Shown here piece after piece: positions 48,235 through 60,071 of a stretch of DNA of 64,000 bases. The notes beneath the pieces are model-generated. The model saw only the letters and a list, made by a program, of their open reading frames with translations. It did no database searches and was not told the origin of the DNA. Numbering within the stretch: position 1 is the first letter of the stretch; each line of letters begins with the position of its first letter. Both the position numbers and the translations under genes were made by a program. This DNA comes from Omphiscola glabra. Its lineage: Eukaryota; Mollusca; Gastropoda; Lymnaeidae. The stretch is from contig OZ024797.1 of the NCBI GenBank assembly GCA_964017045.1, positions 12,803,062 to 12,867,061 of the forward strand, written 5' to 3'.

Positions 48235-48990
48235 ATAACCAGATGAATTAAGATATTCATAGACTGACCATTGATCTAGATGAATGTAAGTAAGATATTC
48301 ATACACTGACCATTGATCTAGATCAGGGGTGGGCAAACTACGGCCCGCGGGCCACATGCGGCCCGGCAACTGATATTATGTGGCCCTCGAAAGCATTAAG
48401 AATTTTTTTTTTAATTACTTAGTTTTTAAGTTATGTTGTTGAATTTTACAGAATTTCATGTACCGTACCGTTATGATTGTTTTAACAATGTTTGATCAAC
48501 TTTCTAATTCTCTATTTTTTTAAAACAGTCCTTGACTTTTGTCATGTAAGGCTAAAAAGCGAATTTACCGATTTTAACATAGAGAAATGTTTATCGGCAT
48601 AAAATTGGACATACTATACATCCGCCCCCCCCCCCCCCCCAAATAGCCATTACATTTGTCAATGTGGCCCGCCGCACAAAAAGTTTGCCCACCCCTGATC
48701 TAGATGAATGCGAGTAAGATATTCTTAAACTGATCATTGATCAAGATGAATGTAAGATATGCATAGACTGACCATTGATCTAGGTGAATGTAAGTAAGAT
48801 ATTCATACACTGACCATTGATCTAGATGAATGTAAGTAAGATATTCTTAAACTGATCATTGATCAAGATGAATGTAAGATATGCATAGACTGACCATTGA
48901 TCTAGATGAATGTAAGTAAGATATTCATAGACTGACCACGGATCTACCTAAACGTATGTATACTATCCATAAAAACTGACCATTGATCTA
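48235..48990. repeat. 42-bp tandem repeat split by a MITE
   Basis: The unit holds GATATTCATAGACTGACCAT and TGATCTAGATGAATGTAAGT. The MITE at 48324-48697 divides it. Some copies are shortened. Confidence 0.9.
48324..48697. mobile_element. hAT MITE, 374 bp, perfect target duplication
   Basis: Termini are CAGGGGTGGGCAAACT and AGTTTGCCCACCCCTG, flanked on both sides by ATCTAGAT (8 bp, exact). Subterminal GGCCCGCGGGCCACATGCGG is typical of hAT elements. A poly-C run lies at about 48625. Confidence 0.95.
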
Positions 48991-50060
48991 GGCACACATT
49001 TTAATTTGTAAAAGAATTTAAAAATCTGGATGAATGAGAATTCGGTACTTTACTTTTTTTTGCCACCCTTGTAATGGTCAGACAGTTGTGTTAAACTTTA
49101 GTCCATATTGATTCTAATGGTTTGTTCCGTTAGACAATTTTTCCTTTTGCAAAAAAAAAGCTCAATACTTTTATTTTCTCAATTAATTTTTAAATGTATA
49201 TTATATTATATTCTTTATGTCTGTGTTTTGACTGTCTAATTATTTCAAGTCTATTTTTCTTCATTATTTATTTATTTATTTTTTCCTATAATTTCCTTTA
49301 TACTTACTAATTTTTTCTTTATTGTCTTTTTTTCTTTACGTTCTTCCTTTTTTTCAATCATTTTTCTTTCTCACAAAACTTAAGAGACCAAAGAACCGAA
49401 CCAATTGGGAAATGGCTGAAGATTTTGGGGCCCTCAAAAGGACCGTTTGATGAGTCTACCCCGTCGTCGCGGAAAGGGGGTAGTTGCTCACACGCGACGC
49501 TACTGCCTAGCTAGCCCCTGAGCGGACGTCCAAGAGGGAAGAGGCGTCCCCAGTGGAAGAATGGCGCCAAAGAAGCATTTATTCGGAAGTGTTCGAGTGT
49601 TATCGGCTTCACTTGCTAACCCGAACAATAATCCACAGCTTAACGAAACTATTTTAAAACTACAAAAATTGTTTAGCTAACACTCCACTTTGATTAACGA
49701 GTAAATTATCCAATTTTCTATTGAACTTTTGTTAAATAATGGTTGGTGGTTATACAAAATAATAATATTAATAACGACCTATTAAATTTTAAAGCTTATT
49801 GCAATGTTTATATTTTTTTCTAGCGTTTATTTACCAAAAATAAAAGCGGTAATATTAAAAACTCCAAAAATTGTAACACATTGATTTTTTTCAGAATTAG
49901 AAAGCACTTATGATTTTTTTTTTACAATTAATTACTTATGTTAAATTTCTTAAGCTACAAATATAAATTGTTTTCTTTTAATTGAAAAAAAAATGAGCGT
50001 CATAAAAAAGCGAAATGTTTTTTTATTTTCTAATTTAAATTTAATGACGTTAGACACTTT
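48991..50060. other. Intergenic, no gene seen
   Basis: T-rich sequence. A GC-rich block at 49420-49620 differs from its surroundings and may be an old element fragment, but no frame or terminus was recognised. Confidence 0.3.
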
Positions 50061-50331
50061 CTAATTTCATGCATCTATGTGTAGTTCACAAATGTTGTTC
50101 TTATTTCATGCATCTATGTGTAGTTTACAAATGTTGTTCTAATTTCATGCATCTATGTGTAGTTTACAAATGTTGTTCTAATTTCATGCATCTATGTGTA
50201 GTTTACAAATGTTGTTCTTATTTCATGCATCTATGTGTAGTTCACAAATGTTGTTCTAATTTCATGCATCTATGTGTAGTTCACAAATGTTGTTCTAATT
50301 TCATGCATCTATGTGTAGTTTACAAATGTTT
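50060..50331. repeat. 39-bp minisatellite, 7 copies
   Basis: The unit holds ATTTCATGCATCTATGTGTA and GTT(C/T)ACAAATGTTGTTCT. Confidence 0.95.
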
Positions 50332-50924
50332 GTTTGTTTTGTTTTTTAAAATAGATTTTCAACAAAGGAATATTTAAATATATACAGCATAAAATATTTA
50401 CAGGCAAAAATACTGAAGTGTTAACTTAAACAAAAATTTAAATCATGAGCTGAAATAACATTTTACATAATAGTTACTGAAATTCTAATTAAATACTGTG
50501 TACTATATTAAAAATTGTTTCGATAATAAATTTGTTAACATGATATATATATATATATATGAGTTGGAATTATAACAAAAAAATTAATGTATTACTCTGT
50601 CATTATATTTTCTTAAATCATGTTTTGAATCATGTTTTGTATTTTAAATCTAAAAAGTGTTTCTAATGTAATGTTTGTGTAATTATGTTTGTGAAAAAAA
50701 GCCTTAAGTCTGTGATGCCATACACGTTTTCTGTATTGTGAAAGTAATATGAGACTTATTGTGTGTTGTTTCTTGTTTTTGGATTCTGGTATTGTGTTTA
50801 GTGTTATGGCTCTGTCTATATCTACTGTGTGAACTGTGCCTGCTTGTATGATTTGTTTAAGTGTAGATTTAGTCTGTAAGATTGTGTTGCATGTCAGATA
50901 TAAATGTTGTTCTGTCTCATCAGC

Positions 50925-51080
50925 CCATGTCCTGCATAGTGGACATTCTATGTGCCTAGCTCGGTCCTTGTATGGTCTTGATGAGACTGGTGTCATGTTG
51001 TATATGACACAGTGGGCATTCTATGTGCCTAGCTCGGTCCTTGTATGGTCTTGATGAGACTGGTGTCATGTTGTATATGT
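50925..51080. repeat. 71-bp tandem duplication inside the LINE
   Basis: GTGGGCATTCTATGTGCC...TCATGTTGTATATG occurs twice in a row within the C-terminal region of the LINE. Confidence 0.9.
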
Positions 51081-51399
51081 GTCTATATGTTATTTCTTTG
51101 TCTTTAAGTTCTATTTCTTTAATGTGTATATTTTTAAATGTATTCTCAGTGTTTTGTGTTCCATAAGTATGCGTCCATTTTATTCTATTGTAGAGTGGTG
51201 TTGCCTGTCTCTTTATTAAATGTGTCTAGATCTCTTTGGTTGTTTTGTGTATAAGTGTTTCGTTCTTTTAATGCTTGGGTGCATGCCATGTGAAAATCAG
51301 ATTGTTTTCTCCCTATGTAACGTGGTGTGCTGTTGTCAATTTGTATTAACTGTCCTAACCTTATCCCCATGTAATAATGTGTAAATATGTTTTCCTCCT

Positions 51400-52500
51400 T
51401 CTTTCTAATGACTTGTCCTTACATATGTGTTTATGATTGTGCTCCTACCAAAAATTGTGTGTGCCGTGTATTTGTGTCTGTCAACTATGTATTTTTTTAA
51501 TAGATTGTCAATGTTTTGCCATGTTTCTGTGTTAGTTTGAGTCTGATGGTTTGAAAAATAAATCCCATAAATCCTAAGACTATCCTTCTTTACTATTCCT
51601 AAAGCGAATTCTAATCTATCTCTCAACCTACCAATCTCCATAATTTCAGATTTAGTTATGTATATTTTAGATCCACTACCTCTCCCAAAATCTTGAAATC
51701 TTGATATTATTTTTGAAATTGACTTATCATCAATAGGAAAAAAAATATTGTCATCTGCTTAAGCAATGACTTTTTTTCTCCCCAACTCCAGGGATCCCTA
51801 CTCCTTTAATACTCTCCTCCCTTCTAACTCTCTCTAGCAGGGGTTCAAATGATAGGATATAAAGGTAAGGGGATAATGGACACACTTGTCTAAGTGATCT
51901 GTCAACTTTAATGTCTTTAGAAAGTGTGTTGTTTATTATTAGATTACTAATGGGGGACTTGTATAAAAATTTAACCCAGTTACAAAAATACTCCCCTAGA
52001 TTTTTGTGTTGTAATATTTTATGTAGGTATGTATGGTCCACCATATCAAAGCCTTTTTCTTGATCTAGTGATAATAATAAAATATGCAAGTTTGGATGTT
52101 TTTGTCATTTGAATATTGAATAAGGTCTCTAATGAAATGATTGTGGTTATGAATGTCCCTTCCTTTGATGCTGCATTGTTGATTTATATATATTAGGGTA
52201 TTTAAATGTGGTTTTAATTTGTTTGCTAGTGTTTTTGTGAGAATTTTATAGTCTGTGTTAAGTAAAGATATGGGTCTATGATTTTTAAGTTGTGTTCTGT
52301 CTGTATCTTTTTTTGGTAAAAGCATGATGTATGACGTATTCATTGAGTGTGGTAACTCCTTGTTGCTCTAAGCTTCTTCTAGTGTGGCATGTAAAAATTG
52401 GTCCTAGTGTTGTGAAAAAGAAAAGGTAGAATTCTGTTGTTAGACCATCTGGTCCAGGTGTTTTGTGCACCATTGTATAATATAAGTTATTTTATTTTGT
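51400..52500 (-). pseudogene. Tx1-type LINE reverse transcriptase (stop in catalytic box)
   Basis: Minus-strand motifs in order: KTPGPDGLTTEFY (about 52465), NHRPISLLNTDYKILTKTLA (about 52290), LSLDQEKGFDMVDHTYLHKI (about 52075), then the box expected as YADD. The box reads stop-ADDNIFF, with TAA at 51761-51759 in place of the tyrosine codon. Frames change near 52080 and 51760. Confidence 0.85.
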
Positions 52501-52744
52501 CTAATTCTTCCTCTAGATCTTGTATATCGTGGCTGAACGTATTGTTTGCTTTCTCCGTTGGTATGAGTATTTCTAATTCCTTTTCTCTTTCTCTGTCTTG
52601 TCTGTGTAAGTGTGTCGCGAAATTTTGTGTGAAATGTTTGATTGTGGATTTTAAAAGTTCCCAATGTTGTCCTGTGTTTTTAGTGGGTAGTGTGCTGTAT
52701 TGTTGTATACGATTATTAATGAAATCTGTGGACTGATTGTTTTT

Positions 52745-53620
52745 CTAAAAGTGTATTGTTAAATTTCCAATGTGGTGATTTTTTAAAATGATGTTTGATC
52801 TTGTTGTATTTATTGTAATTTTCACGCCTTTGTGATCTTTAAAGTCTAGTGTTTCTGCAATGTGTTTTGCTTCATTTATTGTATCTATTTTTGGTATATA
52901 GAATCTATCAATTCTTGACTTGGTGTTAAACGTGTTGCTCGTAAATGTTGTTTCTTTCCCTCCCTTGTGTAGTGTTCTGTATGCGTCTACCATGTTATAT
53001 GTCTCTGTTGTTTCTTTCCCTCCCTTGTGTAGTTTCTGTATGCATCTACCATGTTATATGTCTCTGTTGTTTCTTTACCTCCCTTGTGTAGTGTTCTGTA
53101 TGCGTCTACCATGTTATATGTCTCTGTTGTTTCTTTACCTCCCTTGTGTAGTGTTCTGTATGCGTCTACCATGTTATATGTCTCTGTTGTTTTTTTACCT
53201 CCCTTGTGTAGTGTTCTGTATGCGTCTACCATGTTATATGTCTCTGTTATGTATTGTATAATTTCTTTTCGTGTTGTTTCTTCTAAAATTGTATCTTTTC
53301 TTTTTGGGTTTATTGTATGTAAACCGCTTGTTATATAATTAAAATCCCCCCCCCTAAAATGACCTTTCCTCTTTTGTGTGAGTATTTCAGTGTTTGAACT
53401 AGTGTGTTGTAAAATAGTGGTTTTTATGTGTGCTGTGAAGGGGCGTATATGTTAACTAGTGTGTAAGTGTCTCTCTTGTCTGTAATGTTGAGAGTGACCA
53501 TTCTTCCTTTGCTATCCCTGTCCTTGTGAGTTATTTTCCATCTATCCGATGTCTGTACTATTCCTACCCCTTTACAATGTCTGCCTAAACTGAAGTGACT
53601 TTTTTTCATGCCTAAAGATT
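52745..53620 (-). pseudogene. Tx1-type LINE endonuclease with internal expansion
   Basis: Minus strand: LNITDKRDTYTLVNIYAPSQ (about 53490-53430), then several copies of a 20-residue unit (VDAYRTLHKGGKETT), then TSNTFNTKSRIDRFYIPKI and FKDHKGVKITIN near the end. The DHKG matches the catalytic Asp-His region of APE-type endonucleases. The 60-bp repeat (52960-53250) has no counterpart in the domain. Confidence 0.78.
52955..53255. repeat. 60-bp tandem repeat within LINE endonuclease, 5 copies
   Basis: The unit holds TCTACCATGTTATATGTCTC, TGTTGTTTCTTTACCTCCCT and TGTGTAGTGTTCTGTATGCG. It keeps the endonuclease frame. Confidence 0.94.
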
Positions 53621-53867
53621 TTGTGTACCTTTGTGCGTCATCTTCTGTGTTTATATTTGTCTCTTGTAAAAAAATGAAATCGCATTAGTGTTTTTTGACT
53701 ATGTTAATAATGTGCTGTTCTTTGTTTCTACAGCTTCTAGTGTTTAGTGAGAAGAGTATGAGCTGTGTAGTCCCCATGATTGTTTGGATAGTGATGTATT
53801 GATGAGACTGAATGCTACTTTTTAAATTTAATTTTGTGAATTCTAAACAAAAAATGTCACTTTTAAG

Positions 53868-54022
53868 CTAAAAGTCTATAACATAAGTTGATTCTTGTTC
53901 TGAAGTCTAAAACATAAGTTGATTCTTCTTCTAAAGTCTATAACATAAGTTGATTCTTCTTCTGAAGTCTATAACATAAGTTGATTCTTCTTCTGAAGTC
54001 TATAACATAAGTTGATTCTTCT
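53868..54022. repeat. 31-bp tandem repeat, 5 copies
   Basis: The unit holds AAGTCTATAACATAAGTTGA followed by TTCTTCTTCTG. It lies between ORF1 and ORF2 of the minus-strand LINE. Confidence 0.92.
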
Positions 54023-54270
54023 TCAGAAGACGTGTCGTCCTCAGTAAATTCGGGAACGTCTCCAGGGAAAAGGTTGCATTTGAAAACATTTTTCTTCTCT
54101 CCGGTGTTTTTCCCATCTGAAGGACGCTTTTTTGTTCCTCGTGTTTTAGGAGATGTTGCAGCCCCTGGGGTCTGATTTTCCCGTTGCGTAGTGCATGTTG
54201 GGGCTGAAGGGTATGGTGGTCCCTTTGTCAGCGCATCCGCATATGTGCGACCCGGCGAGGGATTTCCTTC

Positions 54271-55129
54271 TTATCCTACTGTCCTATTTTGATTAAGCCC
54301 TAACTTTTTCTTATTTTCAACTTTTTTCCATGCATTTTCCCCACTTGCTTCCTCTTCCACTTCCATGGCTGCTATGGCTGCAGGGTTCTCCACATCAACG
54401 ACGACAGCTATACCGTGGTTGCAGGGTTCTCCCCCCTCGTTGACCACATCTCCGGTGTTTTCTGGGGACATCCCGTCTGTGTTGTCCTCATCGATTATCA
54501 GACGTCCTTTCGGAGTTTGCTGTGTCATCATCATGTGAAAGGTTTCATCTTCTAATTTTTTTTTTACATTTGCTGGTCCAATGATCCATTGAGGCGGAAT
54601 GAAAGCACGCCTGTTTCCTCCCTGGAACCCGTACCATAATTTTAGAGTTGTTAATGTTACCACAATCAAGCAGTAAATAATGGGGCACATTCATGTGTTG
54701 TCTTGGTCTTTATACCACAGTCCAACTGTCGGCACATCCTCTGTGTTGTGGAAAATCTCGACTTTCTCTTCTGAGAGGAATTTAACCATCTCTTCCATCC
54801 CTTCTTTTGGCAGGGTAGGTGGTACCCAATGTAAAAAAAAGTTTTGACCTCTGCCGGCCAACGTGCTCAATGGTGAGCCTTTTTTCTTTATTGATATGTA
54901 TAGCGTTTAAATGTATGTTGTCATACAGACGTTTTTTCGCCCTCTCACCGAGTTTGATAAACCATTTCAAAGGTCGTCCGAGCTGGTAGAAGGCCAGAAT
55001 GTCATTGTTATCAATTCTGTAAGTCTCAAAAAGGGCGTTTAGGATTTCGGACTGCGTTGTCCTAAAGGCTTCCTTCCTTGACAATGTTAGTGCCAGTGCT
55101 TTGGGATGGAGTACACTGTCAAGTGTCAC
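54271..55129 (-). pseudogene. Tx1-type LINE ORF1 (two frames)
   Basis: The upstream piece (55129-54782) includes LFETYRIDNNDILAFYQLGR, WFIKLGERAKKRLYD and LFFTLGTTYP, an RRM-like nucleic-acid-binding core. The downstream piece (54690-54271) is acidic, with RRAFIPPQWIIGPANVKKKL. A frameshift falls between them at about 54690-54780. Confidence 0.7.
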
Positions 55130-55240
55130 GCACCTTACTGAAGCACGTTGTGTGTGCTGATAATGTTAGTGCCAGGGCTCTGGGATTGTGTACACTGTCA
55201 AGTGTCACGCACCTTACTGACGCACGTTGTGTGTGTGACG
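55083..55240. repeat. About 83-bp tandem duplication at the LINE 5' end
   Basis: GTTAGTGCCAG(T/G)GCT(T/C)TGGGA...ACGCACCTTACTGA(A/C)GCACG is present twice. Confidence 0.88.
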
Positions 55241-55673
55241 AGAAGTTCAATCTTACTATATATTTGGTGTATGAGCTGTAAGCTCGTAATAAAATGACTA
55301 GCCAGGTATACTGTGATATTCTATGTCCTACCTCATATCACGAGTAAGCGTAAACACTGTACTAATACCAATACACTAACTGTTACCGGTTAGCTGTGCA
55401 ACAATGTTTATTCTTCACAAGTAACAATAGTGTATATTTATATATATATATTAATAAGTTCCAGCCTAACAACTATTCACATCCTCTTGTTCAACGGCCA
55501 TCTACATACCACGATCACAACAACTAAACTAAGACGTCATTTCCCCCTACCCAAATACGTCACAACATTCTCACACGATATATAAAGCTAAACATATAAT
55601 CTCTAACTAAACATGTTTTACGTACTAACATAACCAAAGGGATTTCATACCCTTGACAGTGTGCATCTTTAAT
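55241..55673. other. Intergenic, no gene seen
   Basis: Single-copy sequence including a (TA)n near 55440. Confidence 0.3.
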
Positions 55674-56058
55674 GGACTACGATGAGTCGATTGTTTTGTC
55701 ACGTGATACGTGTAAAAACAAGTAAGACTTCCGGTAGGCTGTCTGCAACACACTAGTCGCTCACAAATTTTTCTTCAAACAACTTTCCTCCTTTAATCAT
55801 AACTGAATTATAAGTATTGTCACATTTAATGAATGTCATTTAAAGAAACGCGTGTATTCAAGAATATTTTGAAAAGTAACATTTTTTAATTAACGTTGGG
55901 AGGCGCTGATAGAGACAAACATTGTGCTTTAAAATTAATGATGATGGCAATGGCTGATCAGCTGTTATCTGTTGTTATGTGTTGTCATGTGTAGCAGAAA
56001 GCCTACCAATGGCTGGTACGTATCACGTGACAAAACAAGGAAGTGACTCATCGTAGTG
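55674..56058. mobile_element. Long-TIR MITE, about 385 bp, CACTA-like
   Basis: The left CTACGATGAGTC...TTGTTTTGTCACGTGATACG and the right end read in reverse (CACTACGATGAGTC...TTGTTTTGTCACGTGATACG) are inverted copies. The match extends about 90 bp to GGTAGGCT(G/T)TCTGC. The CACTA start suggests the EnSpm/CACTA group, but only one end has the full motif and the target duplication is unclear. Confidence 0.72.
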
Positions 56059-56329
56059 CATTGAAATTGAATGTACATACAAAATGAAATACAAAAAAAC
56101 AACAACCTACTTTAAAAAACCTACTTCCGCTCGAAACTGTATACATATGAAATATGAAGAATACGCATAACACTATACAGTTGAAATCAAGTGCGAGTAT
56201 TGAAATCCTTCCAACTGCTTACAATGCACAAATTTGATTTTAACAATATCATAATCTATAAAACAAATTACCACAAACTAAACAATAATTATCTTCTTCT
56301 TATGTTTGAGGGCCCACTATCAATTTATT
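56059..56329. other. Intergenic, no gene seen
   Basis: AT-rich single-copy sequence. Confidence 0.3.
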
Positions 56330-56815
56330 GATCATTCTGGCTCCTGGTTTGAATTCAAAGTTTGCCTTCTCTTAGATGAGTTGCCGTCCAAGGCTAGCGA
56401 GTCCCATCCACCCGGGAGTTGCCGGAATGTTTCATTGTATCAATGTTATCCGCCTATCGGGACTCCATCTCCGGGTTTGAATTCAGAGTTTCCTTCTCTT
56501 AGATGAGTTGCCGCCCAAGGCTAGCGAGTCCCATCCACCCGGGAGTTGCCGGAATGTTTCATTGTATCAATGTTATCCGCCTTTCAGGACTCCATCACCG
56601 GGTTTGAATTCAGAGTTTCCTTCTCTTAGATGAGTTGCCGTCCAAGGTTAACGAGTCCCATCTCTTAGATGAGTTGCCGTCCAAGGTTAACGAGTCCCAT
56701 CCACCCGGGCTGCTGGTGGTGTGTTTGCTTGACTGAGCTTTGGGCGGGGATCCAGACCATCAACTTGAGATTTGCTCAGTTTAGACCACTCGGCCACCCT
56801 GCTTTCTTGCTTGCT
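56330..56815 (-). mobile_element. tRNA-derived SINE with internal 127-bp repeats
   Basis: Read on the minus strand it starts GGGTGGCCGAGTGGTCTAAA (a Leu/Ser tRNA-like A box) and has GGTCTGGATCCCCGCC (a decayed B box, GGTTCGAATCC type) about 40 bases on. The body follows with GGATGGGACTCG, CTTGGACGGCAACTCATC and CTCTGAATTCAAACCCGG. The body is repeated with a 127-bp period (GTTTGAATTCA at 56348, 56475, 56602). Confidence 0.8.
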
Positions 56816-57394
56816 TGGTTTTTGTTGTTTTTGTTCTCAAGTTAAATGGGGACTGTATTAATTGATTTAATTACAATTGAGACACAGAAATGAGATTCGT
56901 AAAAATATCGCAAATGAGTTTTCTAAAATAGTTGATATTCTGAACTTGTTGTTAAAATAAATATGCGGTATAAAAGCGGGTGGGATATTAAAATTTTAAT
57001 ATAAAATATAATAAAAATGCAAATAAAGGATTTGTATGCAAAAATTGTTTTTAGGGTTTTTTTTAAAATTGCTTTCCAAATTGTTAAAGTCGTTAATTAC
57101 TGCCACTCACTGGGTATATGAATATATACCGCTTTAAACATTTTGCTTGCATAAATGTTAGATTGAAGATTGGGCAGCTGTTATAAGATTGAAATATACC
57201 ACTGGACTAAGCTCTTGTAGCAAATTGTAGCTCTCTATAAGGTTTATGGAAAATTGTTGGTCCAGAAACATGAACAACAATAAACAAACACACACACAGA
57301 CCGTTTCAAACTAACATACAACATACACATCGAATGTCAACTGAAAGAAAAAGTAAACTAATTGATGTCGCGTTTTAGTTACATATCTCCTCCG
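56816..57394. other. Intergenic, no gene seen
   Basis: AT-rich single-copy sequence. Confidence 0.3.
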
Positions 57395-58970
57395 TCACAT
57401 CTTGTTACACGATGATTGAGTCAACATGGTCATAGCGTCGTCACATCTTGTTACACGATGATTGAGTCAACATGGTCATAGCGTCGTCACATCTTGTTAC
57501 ACGATGATTGAGTCAACATGGTCATAGCGTCGTCACATCTTGTTACACGATGATTGAGTCAACATGGTCATAGCGTCGTCACATCTTGTTACACGATGAT
57601 TGAGTCAACATGGTCATAGCGTCGTCACATCTTGTTACACGATGATTGAGTCAACATGGTCATAGCTTTGTCACATCTTGTTACACGATGATTGAGTCAA
57701 CATGGTCATAGCGTCGTCACATCTTGTTACACGATGATTGAGTCAACATGGTCATAGCTTTGTCACATCTTGTTACACGATGATTGAGTCAACATGGTCA
57801 TAGCGTCGTCACATCTTCTTACACGATGATTGAGTCAACATGGTCATAGCGTCGTCACATCTTCTTACACGATGATTGAGTCAACATAGTCATAGCGTCG
57901 TCACATCTTCTTACACGATGATTGAGTCAACATGGTCATAGCTTCGTCACATCTTGTTACACGATGATTGAGTCAACATGGTCATAGCGTCGTCACATCT
58001 TGTTACACGATGATTGAGTCAACATGGTCATAGCGTCGTCACATCTTGTTACACGATGATTGAGTCAACATGGTCATAGCGTCGTCACATCTTGTTACAC
58101 GATGATTGAGTCAACATGGTCATAGCGTCGTCACATCTTGTTACACGATGATTGAGTCAACATGGTCATAGCGTCGTCACATCTTGTTACACGATGATTG
58201 AGTCAACATGGTCATAGCGTCGTCACAACTTGTTACACGATGATTGAGTCAACATGGTCATAGCGTCGTCACATCTTGTTACACGATGATTGAGTCAACA
58301 TGGTCATAGCTTTGTCACATCTTGTTACACGATGATTGAGTCAACATGGTCATAGCTTTGTCACATCTTGTTACACGATGATTGAGTCAACATGGTCATA
58401 GCGTCGTCACATCTTGTTACACGATGATTGAGTCAACATGGTCATAGCTTTGTCACATCTTGTTACACGATGATTGAGTCAACATGGTCATAGCTTCGTC
58501 ACATCTTGTTACACGATGATTGAGTCAACATGGTCATAGCTTCGTCACATCTTGTTACACGATGATTGAGTCAACATGGTCATAGCTTCGTCACATCTTG
58601 TTACACGATGAGTGAGTCAACATTGTCATAGCTCCGTCACATCGTGTTACACGATGATTGAGTCAACATGGTCATATCTTCGTCACATCTTGTTACACGA
58701 TGATTGAGTCAACATTGTCATATCTCCGTCACATCTTGTTACACGATGAGTGAGTCAACATGGTCATATCTCCGTCACATCTTGTTACACTATGATTGAG
58801 TCAACATTGTCATATCTCCGTCACATCTTGTTACACGATGATTGAGTCAACATTGTCATATCTCCGTCACATCTTGTTACACTATGATTGAGTCAACATT
58901 GTCATATCTCCGTCACATCTTGTTACACGATGATTGAGTCAACATGGTCATATCTCCGTCACATCTTGGC
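57395..58970. repeat. 46-bp minisatellite, about 34 copies
   Basis: The unit holds TCACATCTTGTTACACGATG, ATTGAGTCAACATGGTCATA and GCGTCG. The right-hand units diverge gradually (ATCTCCG for GCGTCG), a normal edge effect of array turnover. Confidence 0.96.
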
Positions 58971-59936
58971 CATTAAAGTATTGAAATAATTTAATGGACA
59001 TGTCGAGTAGGAAAACTAAATAATTTTTTTACAGCGTCCCTTGCACTTAGACCAAAAGCTTTACGACCGGATTTTACTCACCTTGTAGTATTGATAAGTT
59101 TGTAAGGTTGTGGACGGGAAAGTCTGAGATCATCTTCATTTATGGTAATTATCCATACAAATTAAAGTATTTTCATTTGGTTTATGTGTGCTTTTCGTGT
59201 AGTTTCTGTTTTTAGTCCTTCGGCCCATCATGGGTTTCTCTGTGTTCATGATAACGTGATTTTTAGAGCTTCCGGAAATAATTTGCAAACGAAAGTCACA
59301 GAAAAAAAAACCCCGCTACTCAACATATTTTTTGTTGTTTAAATCACTCACTTGTCTCTTGTTTGCACGTTTTGTGATTCTATCTTAAATAGCATCAATA
59401 GACCTGGGCGAAACACATCCATTTTGTGAAAAACAAACTTTTCAAATCTTCCGCTAAGCGGAACAAAGTGTAATGAAAACTTAAAAGCAAATTACAGCCC
59501 GGAGGCAAATGTTGGGCGCGTCTGTGGCCCATCCATCGTGTCTTTCACCGCCTCTGGGAACGAGCCGTAAAACCAACAGTTTTCACAATCCCAGAATTCT
59601 TCCTTTGAAAAATTGAGACAACAAGTTGAAGATACCAAAACTCCGCGCGGTCGTATCAATTTGTCGTCATGTCAAAAGTTAACTTTTCATTCCACGCCGC
59701 CCCCACTCCACCCACGCCCCACTCTACGCCACAAAATTTTTGTTTTCTCGGATTTTACTTTTTTTTCCTTAAGGAACTAAGTGGGGATGGGTGGGAAACT
59801 GTAATATATATTTTTGTCCATTTAAAAATAGAAGGTAGAAAGGAAAGGGGGGAGGAACTCTTTTAACAAATGTGTGTGTGTTGTAGTCTCCCTTTCTTGT
59901 AGCTCATATAAGAAGCAATATTTCTTCAACCATCAG
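58971..59936. other. Mostly unique segment, no clear gene
   Basis: No recognised exon before 59937. Some GC-balanced pieces (59480-59640) could be exon or UTR of the gene proposed next, but no frame supports this. Confidence 0.3.
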
Positions 59937-60071
59937 AGACGGGCGCGAGCTGACTTGGAGTTCTCGTCTTTCAACACCTGCTCAGAGAAGGTTTCAACGA
60001 CTTGCGGTGTGGTACACGAGACTTTGACGAATGGGCTGACGGCGAAACAAGCTGCTGAGAATCTCATTTGA
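59937..60071 (+). CDS. Possible terminal exon, unknown gene
   Basis: The acceptor-like TTTCTTCAACCATCAG precedes a 44-codon frame with balanced composition, reading ADLEFSSFNTCSEKVSTTCG, VVHETLTNGLTAKQAAENLI and a stop. It contrasts with its AT-rich flanks. No family was recognised and no upstream exon was found, so this is tentative. Confidence 0.3.
   Translation, partial: RRARADLEFSSFNTCSEKVSTTCGVVHETLTNGLTAKQAAENLI

Larger units (their letters stand above)
50602..55130 (-). mobile_element. Tx1/L1-type LINE, full length but inactive
   Basis: Minus-strand order from 5' to 3': an RRM-like ORF1 (55129-54271), an endonuclease (about 53620-52750), a reverse transcriptase (about 52660-51400) and a C-terminal CCHC finger (CPLCRTWADETEQHLYLTC, about 50935-50880). 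RT motifs include KTPGPDGLTTEFY, NHRPISLLNTDYKILTKTLA and LDQEKGFDMVDH, the first two as expected for the L1/Tx1 group. It has several frameshifts, internal tandem duplications and a stop in the catalytic box, so it is dead. Confidence 0.88.

Noticed and set aside
56700..56815. Functional tRNA gene
   Set aside because: A and B boxes are recognisable, but the B box is decayed and the cloverleaf arms do not pair; it is the head of a SINE.
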